64,000 nt of DNA from Gyrodactylus bullatarudis (GCA_012064415.1 SSNU01000279.1:372001-436000); one strand, 5' to 3'; shown: positions 11,857 through 24,560, counted from the first letter of the stretch. Made by a program: numbers and translations. Notes: a model not told the origin generated them from the letters alone.

Positions 11857-14690
11857 ATAGTTAATTTTAAAGCATTGAAATTTCTTGATTTGTTTACATG
11901 ATTCAATATTTTACTTAAATTCGTTTACACAGATCTCGAGATTAGGATTATTTTAAAATTCTCACTAGTCTGTGTGAATAGACTCAAAAGTAATTGTTGA
12001 ATCATAATCAACACACTACTCTCTGCTAATAATTGAAAATTTAATGCATTTTGATAGATTCTAGTCAAAGTTATTCTAGATTATCTTAAAAATCCTTATT
12101 ATTAAGATTTGAAAAATCTATCTCTAATGTTTAATTAACTGTACCTGTCCAAAGGGATAAGAATATGCAACTTTTTGCAATCAATCGAAATTTTTTCTGG
12201 CTATCTGGAGAAAAATGAATTTTTTTGATTGATTCTGACCCAGGCTAGAATTCGATAATTTGCAATATCTATCTTTAATGCCCAGTTCTGGATAACGACA
12301 CGATAAATTATTCTCATTAACTAATTAGATTGGCGCTGTAGTTCTACGGGAAATTTTTCCTCTTCACAACTTCATATCATTATTAAAATCAAGTAGAAAA
12401 ATCAACCGTAACTTATTAGGTTATTCTGTGAAGCTTATCCAGTCCCTTTCGGCATTCCAAGGATGCTTGATCATTGTACTGGAAAAATTGTCTTTAAAAC
12501 AGAGAAATCATGAGAAATCAATTTTTTCCTCTCATTCATGATCTATTCGATCTAGGTGGGAGCATTTCAATCAACACGGAAGAAATTCAATTGGAACGAG
12601 AATGTCTTTTTTTTGATCATAACATTAGTTATATGAAATTGTCTGATATCATGAATTCCAAACATAACATGATACAAGAAACGATTTAATTGATCATTAG
12701 AAGTAATGTTACGTTCAGTCCTTTTGGTTTATACAAATGTTTAATTAAAATATGAATGATATGTTCATTATTTTGAATGTTACAACCTTATGGGAATTTC
12801 ATTAAAGAAGCGTGATCACTTGTTTCAAGGAGGAAATGTTGATTGATGAGAACGAAAATAGAATCCTGAACCCATTTGATAACCCAATGAAAATCACCAA
12901 ATTTGTAATTGGATAAATGATAAAAATTTCAAAATATTTTTTTAAAGAAAGAAGCAGAACTAATTTAAATCTGATTGATCTATTAAAAATTTTTTTTCTT
13001 TGAAAAATTCCACTATTTTTATATAAGTCAACTTAGTCTAGTATGATTTATGAAATATCTATTGAGTAATTCGAGGATATTGTATTTTCAGTTTCAGTCA
13101 CACGTATAACCATTTAAATTAAAAATTTCATTTCATCGTTCTATATTGTTTTACCGACCAATCTAGAATACACTGCATTATCTTGTTCATAAATTTCATC
13201 AATTGATACTCTGTGTTCTGAATTATAGTTTTTTAACCATCTTTAGCCGAGCAAGTTACCTATCTCGACAAGAAGAATGAACACAAGGTATATGAAAGTA
13301 GATATCGTTTGTTGTGATCTTAACAATAGACCATTAGGGGTTAAATCAATGTTAGAAATAACCCAGAGATCTCCCAAAACTAAAATAAATTTCTGCAATA
13401 AGAAATTCAATTTCTTCTCATCCCTTAAGCAGAGAGGAAATTAAATAAAATTCCAATCTCAAATTATTTAATATCGAATTTTATTATTTTATTCTTGGAG
13501 ATTACTAGATGGATCGATACCTTTTTTTGAACCAGTGTATATTTAAATTTAAAATAAAATTCATTCTGATTAGCAAAGGGAGTAATTATTTAATACATTT
13601 TGGATGGATTCGAAATCCATGATAGAATTTTACATAGTGATACATAGATATATTCTCGGTGAATTTATAATCTCAATTTGGCATGGTTTTCCCCATGCTT
13701 ACACACTTTTTTAGAATCCTCATTAGACAAGGAAACCAATTAATAGTCAATTTGAACGGATCTTGGATCCTAATTTATTTTTATCCAAGTATTGAAATTG
13801 ATCGAGAAAGATTTTGACACGATACTGAGATGTTTCCTTAAATCTAATCGACAATGTCTAAAAATATCGTTTAATCCCCCTCACACCTTAGACGTTGATG
13901 AAAGCAATCAATAGTTCAAAGTAGTGAAAGAAGGTAACTTTATAAAAATACACTCTTTGAGTCCTCAGTACTCTCAGCGCTATAATTGAATTAATTTAAC
14001 TTTAAATCATTTCCTTCTTTTTCATCTGAAGTTCATTGGGATCAATGAAAGTAGGAGGGGGGACATTCATTTCGTAGTGAGAATCCGCTCTTTCCTCATA
14101 CAAACTTGGAACACTTGAATGCGATCGAAATTTCTAATTAAAATGGAAAAGCTCTTTATATACTCAATAATTATCCTAAAAAGAAGAAACACAAATTTGC
14201 AAAATGAAATTAGAGAATCATTTACCTCAAGGATCACATTCCGCGATAGGAGAAAGTTTCTTATTACTCTGTGTAATGTTATCATTATTTTCTAGTGCAT
14301 ATTGAAATAGAAAAAACGATTTTCATTTTATTTCGGGCTAAATGAAGAGTTTTATCATTGTCAGATTTCTTATCTTTACGAGAGAAACCTCTATAAATGA
14401 CATTTATTCAAGAAGGTTAGGGGAAATTCACTAAAGCTAAAAGAATTCTGCCAAAACGCACAAGATGATTCAATTCTCGATCGAGTTCAATCACTCATCA
14501 ACTTTTCAATCTCAAATTTTCACAACCACCTTTTTCTTCAAATGTGAGGGAAAAACCTTATAGGACATAATCTTGCTCTGATATTGAAACTTGAATTCGC
14601 ACCAACATTTTTCAATGCATTTTTTACTACAAAATAGTCTGTATTATATGATATCGCTGAAAGATTTAGATTAAAAAGTCGGTTAATTAC
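11857..14690. other. non-coding stretch
   Basis: No gene seen. A short segment around 12225-12290 ('ttctgacccaggct' followed by 'ttgcaatatctat') recurs in diverged form at about 18725-18790, so it is another low-copy dispersed repeat. Confidence 0.5.
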
Positions 14691-14699
14691 CATTCTAAC

Positions 14700-15004
14700 G
14701 TGTTTCTTAGATTAGATGACTAATTTTGATGTAACCTGATAAAAAAATAATTTTTAAAGGATTTAAGTCATCTTTATAATTTTATGTAAAGAAATAATGT
14801 AAATTTAAGTTAAAATTATAAATATAAAACAATAAAAAACGTTCTAAATTTAAAATTTTTAACAATTTTGTTTATCTTATTCCAGAAACATGTAAAGGTA
14901 TTTTGAAGCGAAATTCGGTGGGATTTTATTTAAATACTTGAAGATTAGTTTTTTCATATCGATGGGCGATTTAAGTAATTTTGCAAAATTTCGTCCAAGT
15001 CTAA
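14700..15004. repeat. palindromic family 1, half copy
   Basis: It contains the family words 'aaaaaacgttctaaatttaa', 'cttattccagaaacatg', 'gcgaaattcggtggga', 'catatcgatgggcgattta' and the terminal 'tttcgtccaagtcta'. It matches the copy at about 4255-4400 almost base for base over about 140 bp and the right half of the full copy at 30326-30767. Confidence 0.75.
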
Positions 15005-15450
15005 TATATACTGTATTATAGTATAGTGTTGAGAATTGGCCATTTTTTATCTGATGACAAAACAAGTTAATCAAGTATCTTTATCTAGCCTAGTTAATAA
15101 TAATACTAATTATTGGTGTACATTTGATAAAAGTATATAAACAAATATTCCTCTCTAGAACTGAATCATCACTATGGTTATAAAACATCAGATTTATTGA
15201 GGCTAATAATGCCAGTCTGCAATTGAGATAAATTATTGCCAATAAATAGGAAAACTAAAGATAAATTAGCGGAGAGATCAGTAAAGGTTATGAGCTTTAA
15301 AAGGTTTTTCTTCTTGAATTAATACTACATAATCGGTAATAGACTGGTTCGGGAACGACGCAAAATTTTATGGTCTATGTGTATAATCAACCTATTCTTG
15401 AATAATACTTTTCCTAAAACAATTGTTTATGCTCGAAGATGTTAATCTCT
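15005..15450. other. non-coding stretch
   Basis: Nothing recognised between the family 1 half copy and the Merlin fragment. Confidence 0.5.
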
Positions 15451-15453
15451 CCT

Positions 15454-15777
15454 TCAATTCTGTACATCGTCATGGACTCTCTCAACACAGTTAGTATGGA
15501 CCGTATTGTCAGTTGGATCTACATAGTTGAGGCTATGGATAATCTTTAGATGCCAGCAGCCAGCAGTAGCCCACTCCGAGTATCCTTGCCATTCATCAGA
15601 GATTAATGTTGAGCCTAGGAGTATATTTTCACTTATAAATTTCACGAGAACCAGTTGATTGTGCTCTGTAACAATTTCTAGTCGAATGCATTTGATCTCT
15701 CGGTCATAAGCACCAACAACCCGTTCATTTCTCAGAATACGTCCACGATGATTAGCTATATTTGGCCAATTTTTCAC
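15454..15777 (-). pseudogene. Merlin/ISXO2-type transposase C-terminal fragment
   Basis: The 107-residue frame contains 'RVVGAYDRE', 'LLGSTLISDEWQGY', 'LKIIHSLNYVDP' and 'TVHTNCVERV', in the order found in the DDE domain of IS1016/ISXO2-like transposases, which in animals are called Merlin. In the family these motifs carry the catalytic acidic residues and the conserved 'H..N(F/Y)V.P..G.HT...E' tail. The N-terminal zinc-ribbon part and the first catalytic segment are missing, and I could not find terminal inverted repeats, so it is a truncated relic. Confidence 0.82.
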
Positions 15778-16068
15778 AGTTTAGGCTGAGTCATATATAG
15801 AATCTTTATGAAAAGACGATACTAATGATACCACATAGCATATACCTTACTTAAAGTTTTAGACTTCCGTTTCAACATCAAAGTTTCATACAACTTCGAT
15901 ATAAAAAAACGTTTTTTTCAATATATAGAAAAAAATTAAATTCTATTATATATTTGAATGTTGTCTATAAATCGCATAATAATTCTAGTAATAATTTCTG
16001 ATCAACTTCTTCAATATTATTAATAATCATAGGATTTGTTTTGATCAACACCTTTATTCAAAATAACA

Positions 16069-16767
16069 ATGAGTTTCCAAAATATAAACGCTGATCTTAT
16101 GATGCCCATTAACTATGATGGAGTCAAGTTCGCCACAAAGGGAGATGTCTATAGAGATTTTTGTTTCAATACTGGTCAAAGTCATTCTAGCAAAGTGAAG
16201 GACCAAGCTATCAAAAGTCTTATTGAGAAGATCAAAATGCCATATCAACGATTCTCAATTCCAGTTGTGACTGACAAGAGAATCAGAGCCAAACTAAAAG
16301 ATTTGTTCGAAGAAAGAGTCAAGATTTGTAAGAACAATAAAAGCCTGGATTCAATGTTTAAAGAAATATTCTACATTGCCAAGTGTCGTTGTGCCATCAG
16401 CACACAATGCTGTTGTAAAAAAGATGATCCAAACTACTGGTCTAATGTGGAAATTCTCAAAGCCCTTATTTCTCCTGATATGGTATCAATTAACGACATA
16501 TCAGTCTCTTCATCTAATACTTCTGTATCTGAAGTTACTCAGAGTAGTTTTATTGTAGAAGATGTCGAGGAAGAAGAAACTACTCCTAAGAAAGGAAGCT
16601 CGCCCAAAGCAAAGCGACAGAGGTATGCTAGCGCTCCTTCATCGTCGATGATATTTACATCTGGCCAGCTTAGTCTCATCCATCTCAACCATGTGACCGA
16701 TACCTCCTACAATATGGCGAATTTTTCAGCTAAATCTTTCAGAAGCCTCCGGAAAAGATCAAAGTAG
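16069..16767 (+). CDS. unrecognised 232-residue protein, possibly transposon-associated
   Basis: I do not recognise this protein. It has an ATG in a good context and an uninterrupted frame. It is rich in Lys and Ser, with a compact cysteine group 'CRCAISTQCCC' near residues 107-117, an acidic run 'VEDVEEEE' near 164-171 and a basic, nuclear-signal-like 'PKAKRQR' near 180. The N-terminal half ('VKDQAIKSLIEKIKMPYQRF', 'RAKLKDLFEERVKICKN') is probably helical. It lies about 290 bp from a Merlin fragment on the opposite strand, in a region with no host genes, so a mobile-element origin is my inference. A solitary host gene is the alternative. The frame is much longer than chance frames nearby. 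Confidence 0.4.
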   Translation: MSFQNINADLMMPINYDGVKFATKGDVYRDFCFNTGQSHSSKVKDQAIKSLIEKIKMPYQRFSIPVVTDKRIRAKLKDLFEERVKICKNNKSLDSMFKEIFYIAKCRCAISTQCCCKKDDPNYWSNVEILKALISPDMVSINDISVSSSNTSVSEVTQSSFIVEDVEEEETTPKKGSSPKAKRQRYASAPSSSMIFTSGQLSLIHLNHVTDTSYNMANFSAKSFRSLRKRSK

Positions 16768-16799
16768 AAAATTAAACTTACACTAGTATCCAAGATGAA

Positions 16800-17380
16800 A
16801 AGTATAACGAAAAGCCCCCTATTTCAAATAATTTCAAAATGTGGTCAACTTTTTAAATTTCTGAGCCAAGATTTCGAAGTTATAAAATTCTGACATTTAG
16901 GATCAAGATTATATAGGGAATTTTAATTTGGTTCTTGTAAATTCTCGCATTTCATCATACATCAACTACACTTTAGTACAAAAGGTTCAGAAAGATTACT
17001 TTATAATCCATGAAACTGCAGCAGGAAATCTTTTTATCTCTTGCTACCTGACTATACTTTCTTCTTGTATAGACGTTGCATTAACAATAAATGAAACTCT
17101 GATAATTCTAATACTCGATATATTAATGGTTTTTACAAAAAATACAATCTTTCATCAAGGTCTCTATATATTCTGGAGCCAGACACATTTTTTACTGATT
17201 TAAAAGTAAATAGTTTAAAGATAATTTAACTTCGAATTGGCGCGATTATTCCTATTATCCTAAACTTTGAGCTGAAATGTTTCAATGATATCAATGAAAG
17301 AAATCAATAATATTTTATTAGAGAATCATTAATAGTCAAGGAAAACAAAAATGGTATTCGATATCTTCAAGGAATATTAT
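16800..17380. other. non-coding, with a fragment shared with 19,260
   Basis: Around 17225-17320 the words 'cgaattggcgcgatt' and 'aaactttgagctgaaa' match the centre of the palindromic repeat at 19128-19446. Nothing else recognised. Confidence 0.45.
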
Positions 17381-17382
17381 AT

Positions 17383-17712
17383 CACCAAATTTCGCTTCAA
17401 AATACCTTTTTATACATCTGGGAAAATTTTCAAATTAAAACGTTCTTATTTTCATAATTTTAAATTGAAAATCACATTTTTTTACAGAAAAGTTGCAGAA
17501 ATGACTTGAATCCTATTGAAATTGTTTTTTCAATCGTTGAAAATAAATTATTTCTCATTTTTCATGAATTTTGATCGGTCAAAAAACATTTTCAATTTTC
17601 ACAATTTTGTTAATCTTATTCTAGAAGCATAAAAAGGTATTTTGAAACGAAATTTGGTAGGATGATATAAAAAATACTCGAAGATTAAATTTATCATATC
17701 CATGGGCGTTTT
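17383..17712. repeat. palindromic family 1, nearly full copy
   Basis: The left half is in one orientation ('caccaaatttcgcttcaaaa', 'aaattttcaaattaaaacg') and the right half in the other ('attttcacaattttgttaat', 'gaaacgaaatttggta', 'catatccatgggcg'). A unique centre containing 'aattttgatcggtcaaaaaa' lies between. No coding capacity. The outer ends are more diverged than in the copy at 30326-30767. Confidence 0.75.
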
Positions 17713-19127
17713 AACCCTTTCGGTGTGAGATTTCACAGTTTTTATAAAAACCAAAATTTAGCTATGAAGATACCAACTTATTTGGCCAAGAATATTATGT
17801 ACATTCCTTTTTTTCTCTATAGATATGCCAGATGACAAACGAACAGCGTTGTAGACAATCGAGCTGAAGAATTACATAGTTGAAAAACTTTTATTTTTTG
17901 CAGACCTTAACTATTTCTAAAATGATTATATATAGAGATGTAATTTCCAGCAAGAGAAAAGGACTCTTGCCTTGCTGATGCAAGAAGCTTTCAGTGCATG
18001 TTTGATGAATTACAACTAGGAAGAAGATTAAGTGTCATGAACAGATCAAGATCTTGAGATCACATTTCCTTTCTAACGATAATTGCAAATCGATTTTTTC
18101 CTCTCGTGAGCTAATTCAAGCGATTGAGAAAACGTGTACGAATTACAGAGATTGCAATTTTTAAAACCATTCCATCAAAGTCGAGAAATTTTTCATGTAA
18201 GAGTCTAAAATTAGACAAGGAAATCGATTATGGATATATTTCAATATAATATATATTGAAAGGACCGATAATCTTTGACAAATCTTTGAATTATCGAAAT
18301 TTCATTGATTTACTACAAGTGAATATGATCAAGAAATCAAATTATTCGATCATTTTTTCTGTTCTGAAAACAATAAAATTTTTCCCTCAAAGTTAAAATG
18401 AATTTTACAAATATATAGAATAGATATCTTTAAAACCACATGTACATCATCAGTGATATTACTACAAAAAGGATAAAAGTTGGAAATTCATTCAAAAGTA
18501 AATAATTTACAAGCCAGAAGACAACATAGTCAGGCAGCAAGTGAAAAAGCTCACATAGGCCAGAGGAGTTGAAGGATTTGCATTAGGAGTAGATTTCACG
18601 AATTCAAATTTGAAACGCATGTAATGTTAATGTAAAAATGTTACCACTATTATGTCACAAGTAAATATAAGATTTGGATATTATGTTTTATATATCATTA
18701 GAATCATTTCAAAAAATTGAATTACACTCTGACCCAGGCTGAAAATTGGACATTTGAAAAATCTACTCCTAATATGCATGACCTTTTCGACTATTTAGGT
18801 TCGAAGGGGCTAATTTGAATATCCATCTATCGATAATTTATTTTGTGGTCTTTTGAGTTTATACAGTATAGCTTTTCATATGATTTTTTGGAAATTACAT
18901 TGGATTGCTTTCTCCTATTTCTCCTTTTTTCATTATTCAATTCAACGATCTGAAAATTTGATCTCGTGTCTGTGAAGATTTAATTCTAGCTGTTTTTCTA
19001 CTCTTATCAAAAGCAAAAGATCTTCAGAAAATAGATTAACTGATTTCAAAGGCGACATGTATTATGTAGAAAAATATATTCTTTTCATTCTAACAAAGAA
19101 TTCAATCATGTTACAAATAAGTAAAGC
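17713..19127. other. non-coding, with small repeat fragments
   Basis: About 18509-18545 ('aagccagaagacaacatagt' and following 'caggcagcaag') is a copy of one arm of the hairpin repeat at 63650-63721. About 18725-18790 matches 12225-12290. No gene recognised. Confidence 0.5.
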
Positions 19128-19446
19128 TATTCTCGATGAATTTGGGAATCATTTTTACAAAAATCTCATTTTTTCATCAAGGTTTTTTTATAACTGATTC
19201 AAAATGTACACTTTTACTGATTTAAGAAAAAAAATTTATTCTGGATAATTTTAGAGACATTTTTAAATTCGAGATGGCGCGATTTTTTAATTTTTTTAAA
19301 CTTTGAGTTGAAAATTTTTGTTGATTTCAAGGTCTGAGAGAAATCAAAAGTTATTTTTCAGTTATCTTTCAAAATTTTCGGTACCTTGATGAATAAATGA
19401 GATTTTTGTAGCAATCATGAATTCCCAAATTCATCGAGAATAGTTG
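19128..19446. repeat. palindromic (foldback) repeat
   Basis: The left arm at about 19128-19190 ('attctcgatgaatttgggaa' ... 'acaaaaatctcatttt' ... 'catcaaggt') is the inverse of the right arm at about 19380-19446, with small gaps. The spacer has 'cgagatggcgcgatt' and 'aaactttgagttgaaaattt', shared with 17225-17320 and weakly with about 34140-34190. Structure consistent with a small MITE. Confidence 0.7.
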
Positions 19447-20214
19447 TAATTATTCGTATCTATTCACTGGAAGCTTTTATTGGTTGGATAGGTCTATCGT
19501 TAACTAGGCCATAGAGACCTACTCAAACCCTTTATGTATTTAACATGGTTTAGGGAATATTCCAGCTATTATATTTCTAATACATAAGAAAAGATCACTA
19601 TTTGCATTTTATGCATGTAAGCTATAAATACTCGAATTACTGAAAACAGAACATGAAAATGTCACTACATTTGAGCAGTTTATCTCTGGCCATTGAAAGC
19701 AACATTTGGGAAATATATTCAGTTTATTTTTCTAAAATACAGACTCTAATTTTTTACCAATCTTAATTGCAAACGTATCAATGTGTGATTAAAATTGACA
19801 TGAATACGTAAAAAAGAATGCTGTCATTTGCTTCACTCAAAATTAGTAAAATAAAATAAAAAAATAACATTTAACTGTGCTCTAGGCTAGGTGAAATACA
19901 GAATTAAAGCCTTTAGTCAAGTTCCATCAAACATCAGTCAAAGATAATTTTTCAAAAATATATTATGATGCACTTTCTTTTATCTAGCCTGAACTATGCT
20001 TGTTTGAAGAATACCCTTGATGAAGCTTGTATCTGAGACAAAAAATCCTTCAGGAAATAAAACTATAGGCAAGATTATTATTGCTAAAATTGCCATTTTT
20101 CTTTCATTTTCAATACAATTGATCAGATACTGCTTCATGACTGATTGAATATCAGCCTCTCTTGAAAAACTATTTGATAAATATAAACTTGAATAAAATT
20201 TTTTCAAGAATTCG

Positions 20215-20300
20215 AACTTGTTAAAAATTTTTTGGAATCTTAGTTTAGAAGCATAGAAAGATATTTTAGAGCGAAATTTGGTGGGTTGAAGATTGAATAA
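20215..20300. repeat. palindromic family 1, arm fragment
   Basis: It contains 'tagaagcatagaaagatatt' and 'agcgaaatttggtggg', family 1 words in the right-arm orientation. Confidence 0.6.
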
Positions 20301-20762
20301 TTTTGAATACGTTCTAGGATTTATTTCATCAATGGAAAAAGCTATGGTTCTGATGATGTAAATAATTTTTAAAACTCGTCAAACTCGCTTGCTTACGATA
20401 ATAATAGATCAACAACCTCACTCAATCATTCATCCTGATATCAATAGATGCTCAGAGATTTTTTCCGAATCGAAATTTTAGAATTTTCTAAAACTGCATT
20501 CTCAATTAAAAAAAAACCTATTAACATAGGCTCATGTGTCAAAACTTACACAGTTGATACCCGCCTAGACTTGAACAAAATTTTGCAGAATTAAACCGCC
20601 CATTAATATGATTAATCTAATCTTATCCCAACAAATTTCGTTTCAAGATAACTTTTTGGGCTTCTGGAATAGGATAACAAAATTGTGAAAATTTTCCAAT
20701 TGAAAACGTTTCTTGAACGATCAAAATTGTAAAATTAATGAAAAATAAGAGAAATTTCAATG

Positions 20763-21583
20763 GAATGGGTGTTAGCTGATTCAAAGACATACTACTTGGT
20801 GAACGCTCAGGTTTATCTTGGCAAAATCAATAATGTTCAAGATAAGAACCAAGGTACTAGAGTAGTGAAAGAACTTTCTTTACCTTGAAAAAAGGTCGTA
20901 CAATAACTATGGATAATTTTTTTACCTCCATGGAAATAGCTCAATATCTTCTTGAAAAGAAAACTAGTGTGGTTGGAACAGTGAGGGCAAATCGAAAGTT
21001 TTTACCTGTCAGTTTTCAGGACAAGAAAATAGCAGAAAACCAGGCAGATTGTATTTTTTGTGATAGAATAACACTTTTGAAATATGGACAAAAGAAAAAT
21101 CATCCAGTTTTAATGTTATCTTCTGAACACACTCGACCGGATAGTGTTCAGAGAAAACCGAAAAATCATTCTTGATTATAATAAATACAATGGTGGAGTC
21201 GATTCCTTAGATCAAATAGTAAGCTTCTACTCATCCAAAAGGGGAACAAAAAGATGGCCTCTTGCTATGTATTGGAACACTCTTGATTTGGCCGTTTATA
21301 ATGCCTATATGTATTATATTCGATAAGTATGAAGAAAAAGAATCCAGCTTTCACCATAACTAGAAGAGACTTTATATATGAAATTTGTAAAAGTTTGATC
21401 GACTACAGGAAACGAGAAGCTCCTGAAGATAGAATTACATATGGTCCAAAGTCTGGTAAAAGAGCTAGATGCAACTATTGTGATAGAAAAAAAGATTCAA
21501 AAATGAAACAGTGTTGTCAAATTTGTGGAAAAAATATCTGTAATGAGCATTGTATTAACTTGTGCTTCCAATGTTCTAAATAA
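20763..21583 (+). pseudogene. piggyBac transposase C-terminal half, multiple frameshifts
   Basis: Read through several frames: 'EWVLADSKTYYLVNAQVYLG' (about 20763-20880), 'ITMDNFFTSMEIAQYLLEKK' (20885-21175, containing the second catalytic Asp in MDNFFTS), 'ILDYNKYNGGVDSLDQ' with the third Asp and 'KRWPLAMYWNTLDLAVYNAY' (21144-21326), then a cysteine-rich tail (21329-21583) with the pattern C-x2-C, C-x2-C, C-x3-H, C-x2-C typical of piggyBac family C termini. The first catalytic Asp and the whole N terminus are missing. Frame breaks lie near 20885, 21150 and 21326. Confidence 0.9.
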
Positions 21584-21681
21584 ATCACTATTTAACTCAA
21601 TTTTTGGTATTTTTTTCAACAAGGGGTTCCAAAAACCCCCATTTACAGAAAATGTGATTTTCATAATATCCCGTTCTAGGG
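20763..21681 (+). mobile_element. 5'-truncated piggyBac transposon
   Basis: The piece carries the C-terminal half of a piggyBac transposase and a bona fide right terminus: '...CTAGGG' at 21676-21681 followed by TTAA (21682-21685), the piggyBac terminal bases and target site. No matching left terminus or TTAA was found at the left junction near 20760, so the left half has been lost. Confidence 0.85.
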
Positions 21682-21835
21682 TTAAAAATATAAATATAAT
21701 TAAAAAACGTTTAAAATTTGAAAAATTTCACAATTTTTAAAATCTTATTTTAAAGCAAAATTTGGTGAGATGATATATCTTGGAGATTAAATTTATCATA
21801 TTTATGGACGATTTAAGTAATTTGCAACTATTAGT

Positions 21836-24560
21836 TATTTATTTTCATGATTCAAACTTCAAAAATATTCGAAAAGTCTACTTCTCTTAAATTAGTTGAT
21901 GATAGACATACTTAATATTTTAGGTAGGTTATATTGCTTTATCAAATTTTTGTTCGATAACTGATAAAATCAAGTGCAATGAACAGAGTGTTTATCAATC
22001 AATCGAGTAATACGAGAGAGTACTTGATAAATAGGTGTTTCGAATCGCCATACTTGAAGAAATACATGTATTTTCTTTTTCATAATCATGCAATTTTTTC
22101 AGGATGTTCGTTTGTGAAAAGATTGATGGATATTTATTTGATTGATTTATTACAAATTTTCTCTATTATCGTTAGAACATGTTAAGTCGTTAAAACCGTG
22201 TTTGGGGAGTATAGATTTACACCTGAGTGTAAAAATTCAAAAAGTTTTAAGATCAATCAATAGAAAATTTGATTCTAACCAGTATTGCTCGTATATTAAA
22301 TGTATTTTTCAAGCTGTAACTATCTTCTTTCATTTCGCTCTAAAATCGACATTCATGATTTTATTTAAGCGAGTTAAATCTAAAAAATACAGTTTTCATC
22401 CCAATATACGATACCATTATGATAAAAATTAATCTTCAACTTTTCCCAGCATTAATTAAAGATTATCGGAAACTGAGCATTTTTTTCTATGAAACTGTAC
22501 GTTTCCAGTTTGTTCTGATATACAAAATCTCGATTGAAAATGACAATTTCTGAACACGTGTCAAGATTTTCTCAATGAATTTTACTACGAGAGAGGACTA
22601 AATTAAGATTTTTGAATAGTTTTAAGGGATTCGTTTTAATTTCATCGATCATAAAAAGACCAATATGTTTCAAAGTAAACTTAGAGAGAAATAAGAGGGA
22701 GCAACTGTTCTCTAATTTAACCATTTTATGTAATTAACAACTCTTCTTATTTCGATCTTGAGAAAAATAATATTTTTTATGGGCAGCGAAAATTTGTAAG
22801 AACCTAGATTCACGTAATTTTTTTCCCATTTAAGTTTCTATATAAGGAGAAAGTTCACTTTTAATCTTTGAATAGAAGTTCAACCGTTCAAAAAATTTTC
22901 TGACATTAGGGTAGGGAAATTTTATATTTTAGTAACTGATTTGAGAAAGCGTTGAAATTTTCATCGGGGTCATTTTTGGGGATATTTTTGGAAAAATATT
23001 TCCTCTAGGGTGATTTCTGGAATTAACCCTTTTAATTAGTTTAAGAAATGCAAATATCCACATATTTGAATGGAAATGCGATTCAAAACTTCCCAACACA
23101 GTTTTCACCTGTATTCAATTAATCATCGATAAAACTTGTATATTTTACTGGTTTTTATTAAACTTGGACAAATGCAAATAATCTTTTCAGCGATGTGTTA
23201 TTTAACATTGGCTATGGCAAAAGTCTGTATTTTCCAAGATTAAAATTCATTTGTATTTCTAAATGAATGATTTTAATTGTAGCACTTGCAGTATAAATCT
23301 GATTGGCTAGTGAAACTATCTATCTTTTGAGACAAATCAGCTAATGATATTTAGACTTTGGATAAATTATTCAAACTATAAAGCATCAGTGAAATGCAAG
23401 GAATGAGCTAACAGATCAGATCTTTCAGCTTTATCAATCTACAGTTGCTATTTTCAAACTAATTACACACAAGAATGAGTTTTGATTAATGCAGTATTTC
23501 TCAAAATGGAGAAACTAGTCAAATCACTGCAAATACACATGTTACTTACTATCGTGGTGATTTAATAAAAGAACAGATTGATAGTGAGTTTTTTTTAAAT
23601 GACTGTGTGGATTATCTTTTTTTTCATCATGCCAAACTGAGTTGTATTTTTAAACGTTTTTTATTATTATATTTCAAAAGTAAGAGTTAAAAACCATTAA
23701 TCGAAGATTTTAATGATTCTGTTTAACTCATAAAAATTCAATTAATAAAGGTTTTACTTGCAGACAAATTATAGACAGTTGTGGTTATTGACGAAATTTC
23801 ATAATCAGGTAATCGGTTTCCACGGAAATCTCTAAAGGTTTCTTTTCTTTGAAGATCTATTTACATGATTATTAAAAATTCTTCTCTTTCCCATGTCTTA
23901 TAAACAAATGTTCAAATGAATTCAAATATCTTATTTAAATAATTTGCAATATTCTGCAGAATAAAATCAATTTCTTAAAAATAATGAGAATAATCTGAGA
24001 GCCAATAAAATACGAATTAGTAATTTTTAATAAAACTACTGGAACGAAATTAAACGTTTTTTTATCTCATGCAATGATTCTAGTGTAATTTGAATTCAAA
24101 ATTATACTTGATAGATTACAATTTATGACAGCTTCATATATATTTACAGTGCATATTTATTTATTATATCAGATGTGAGATGGAATGACAATCGTCTATC
24201 TTTCAATAAAAGCTTTTGTGATTAAAAATCCATTCAAAAGATTTAGATCACTAATTTTCTAATCGGTAGAGATAAGTTCACTTTTTGTGCCCTTGTCAGA
24301 TTTTTTGAGAGGAATAGACGTGAATTTAAATACTCTAAACTTCCTAAAAAATGTATGAGAGTTAAACCGGATGGTAAGAGCTTTTTTGCTTGATTACTTA
24401 TGAGTAGGAGTATGAAATTTATATTTTTTCAAAAACCAGGTGACATTTTGCTTGACTATAAATGAGTTATTTTTCATTATTTCTAGTCGAAATTTCAGCA
24501 TTGGCTTATTCTTTTCATGTTCTATCGTTATGCCAATTTTTATTCAGTTTGCTTCAGCCA
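21836..24560. other. non-coding, with dispersed repeats
   Basis: About 22480-22610 is repeat family 3, copy B ('aatctcgattgaaaatgaca', 'caatgaattttactacgaga'). About 22640-22730 ('ataaaaagaccaatatgttt' ... 'aacttagagagaaataagag') recurs at about 29625-29715. The remainder shows nothing recognisable; the frames at 21979-22432 have no domain. Confidence 0.55.

Larger units (their letters stand above)
20565..21835. repeat. palindromic family 1 copy split by a piggyBac fragment
   Basis: The left arm and part of the centre run from about 20565 ('agacttgaacaaaattttgc' through 'caacaaatttcgtttcaa' to 'gaaaaataagagaaatttca') up to about 20760. The right arm resumes at 21686 ('aaaaaacgtttaaaatttg', 'gcaaaatttggtgaga', 'atttatggacgatttaag') and ends near 21835. 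The intervening 20763-21681 is piggyBac sequence. Confidence 0.75.

Noticed and set aside
20565..21835. Idea that family 1 arms are the long terminal repeats of the piggyBac itself
   Set aside because: The piggyBac ends in CTAGGG/TTAA inside the family 1 sequence, and family 1 ends (AGACTTGGAC) are unlike piggyBac termini, so nesting is the simpler reading.
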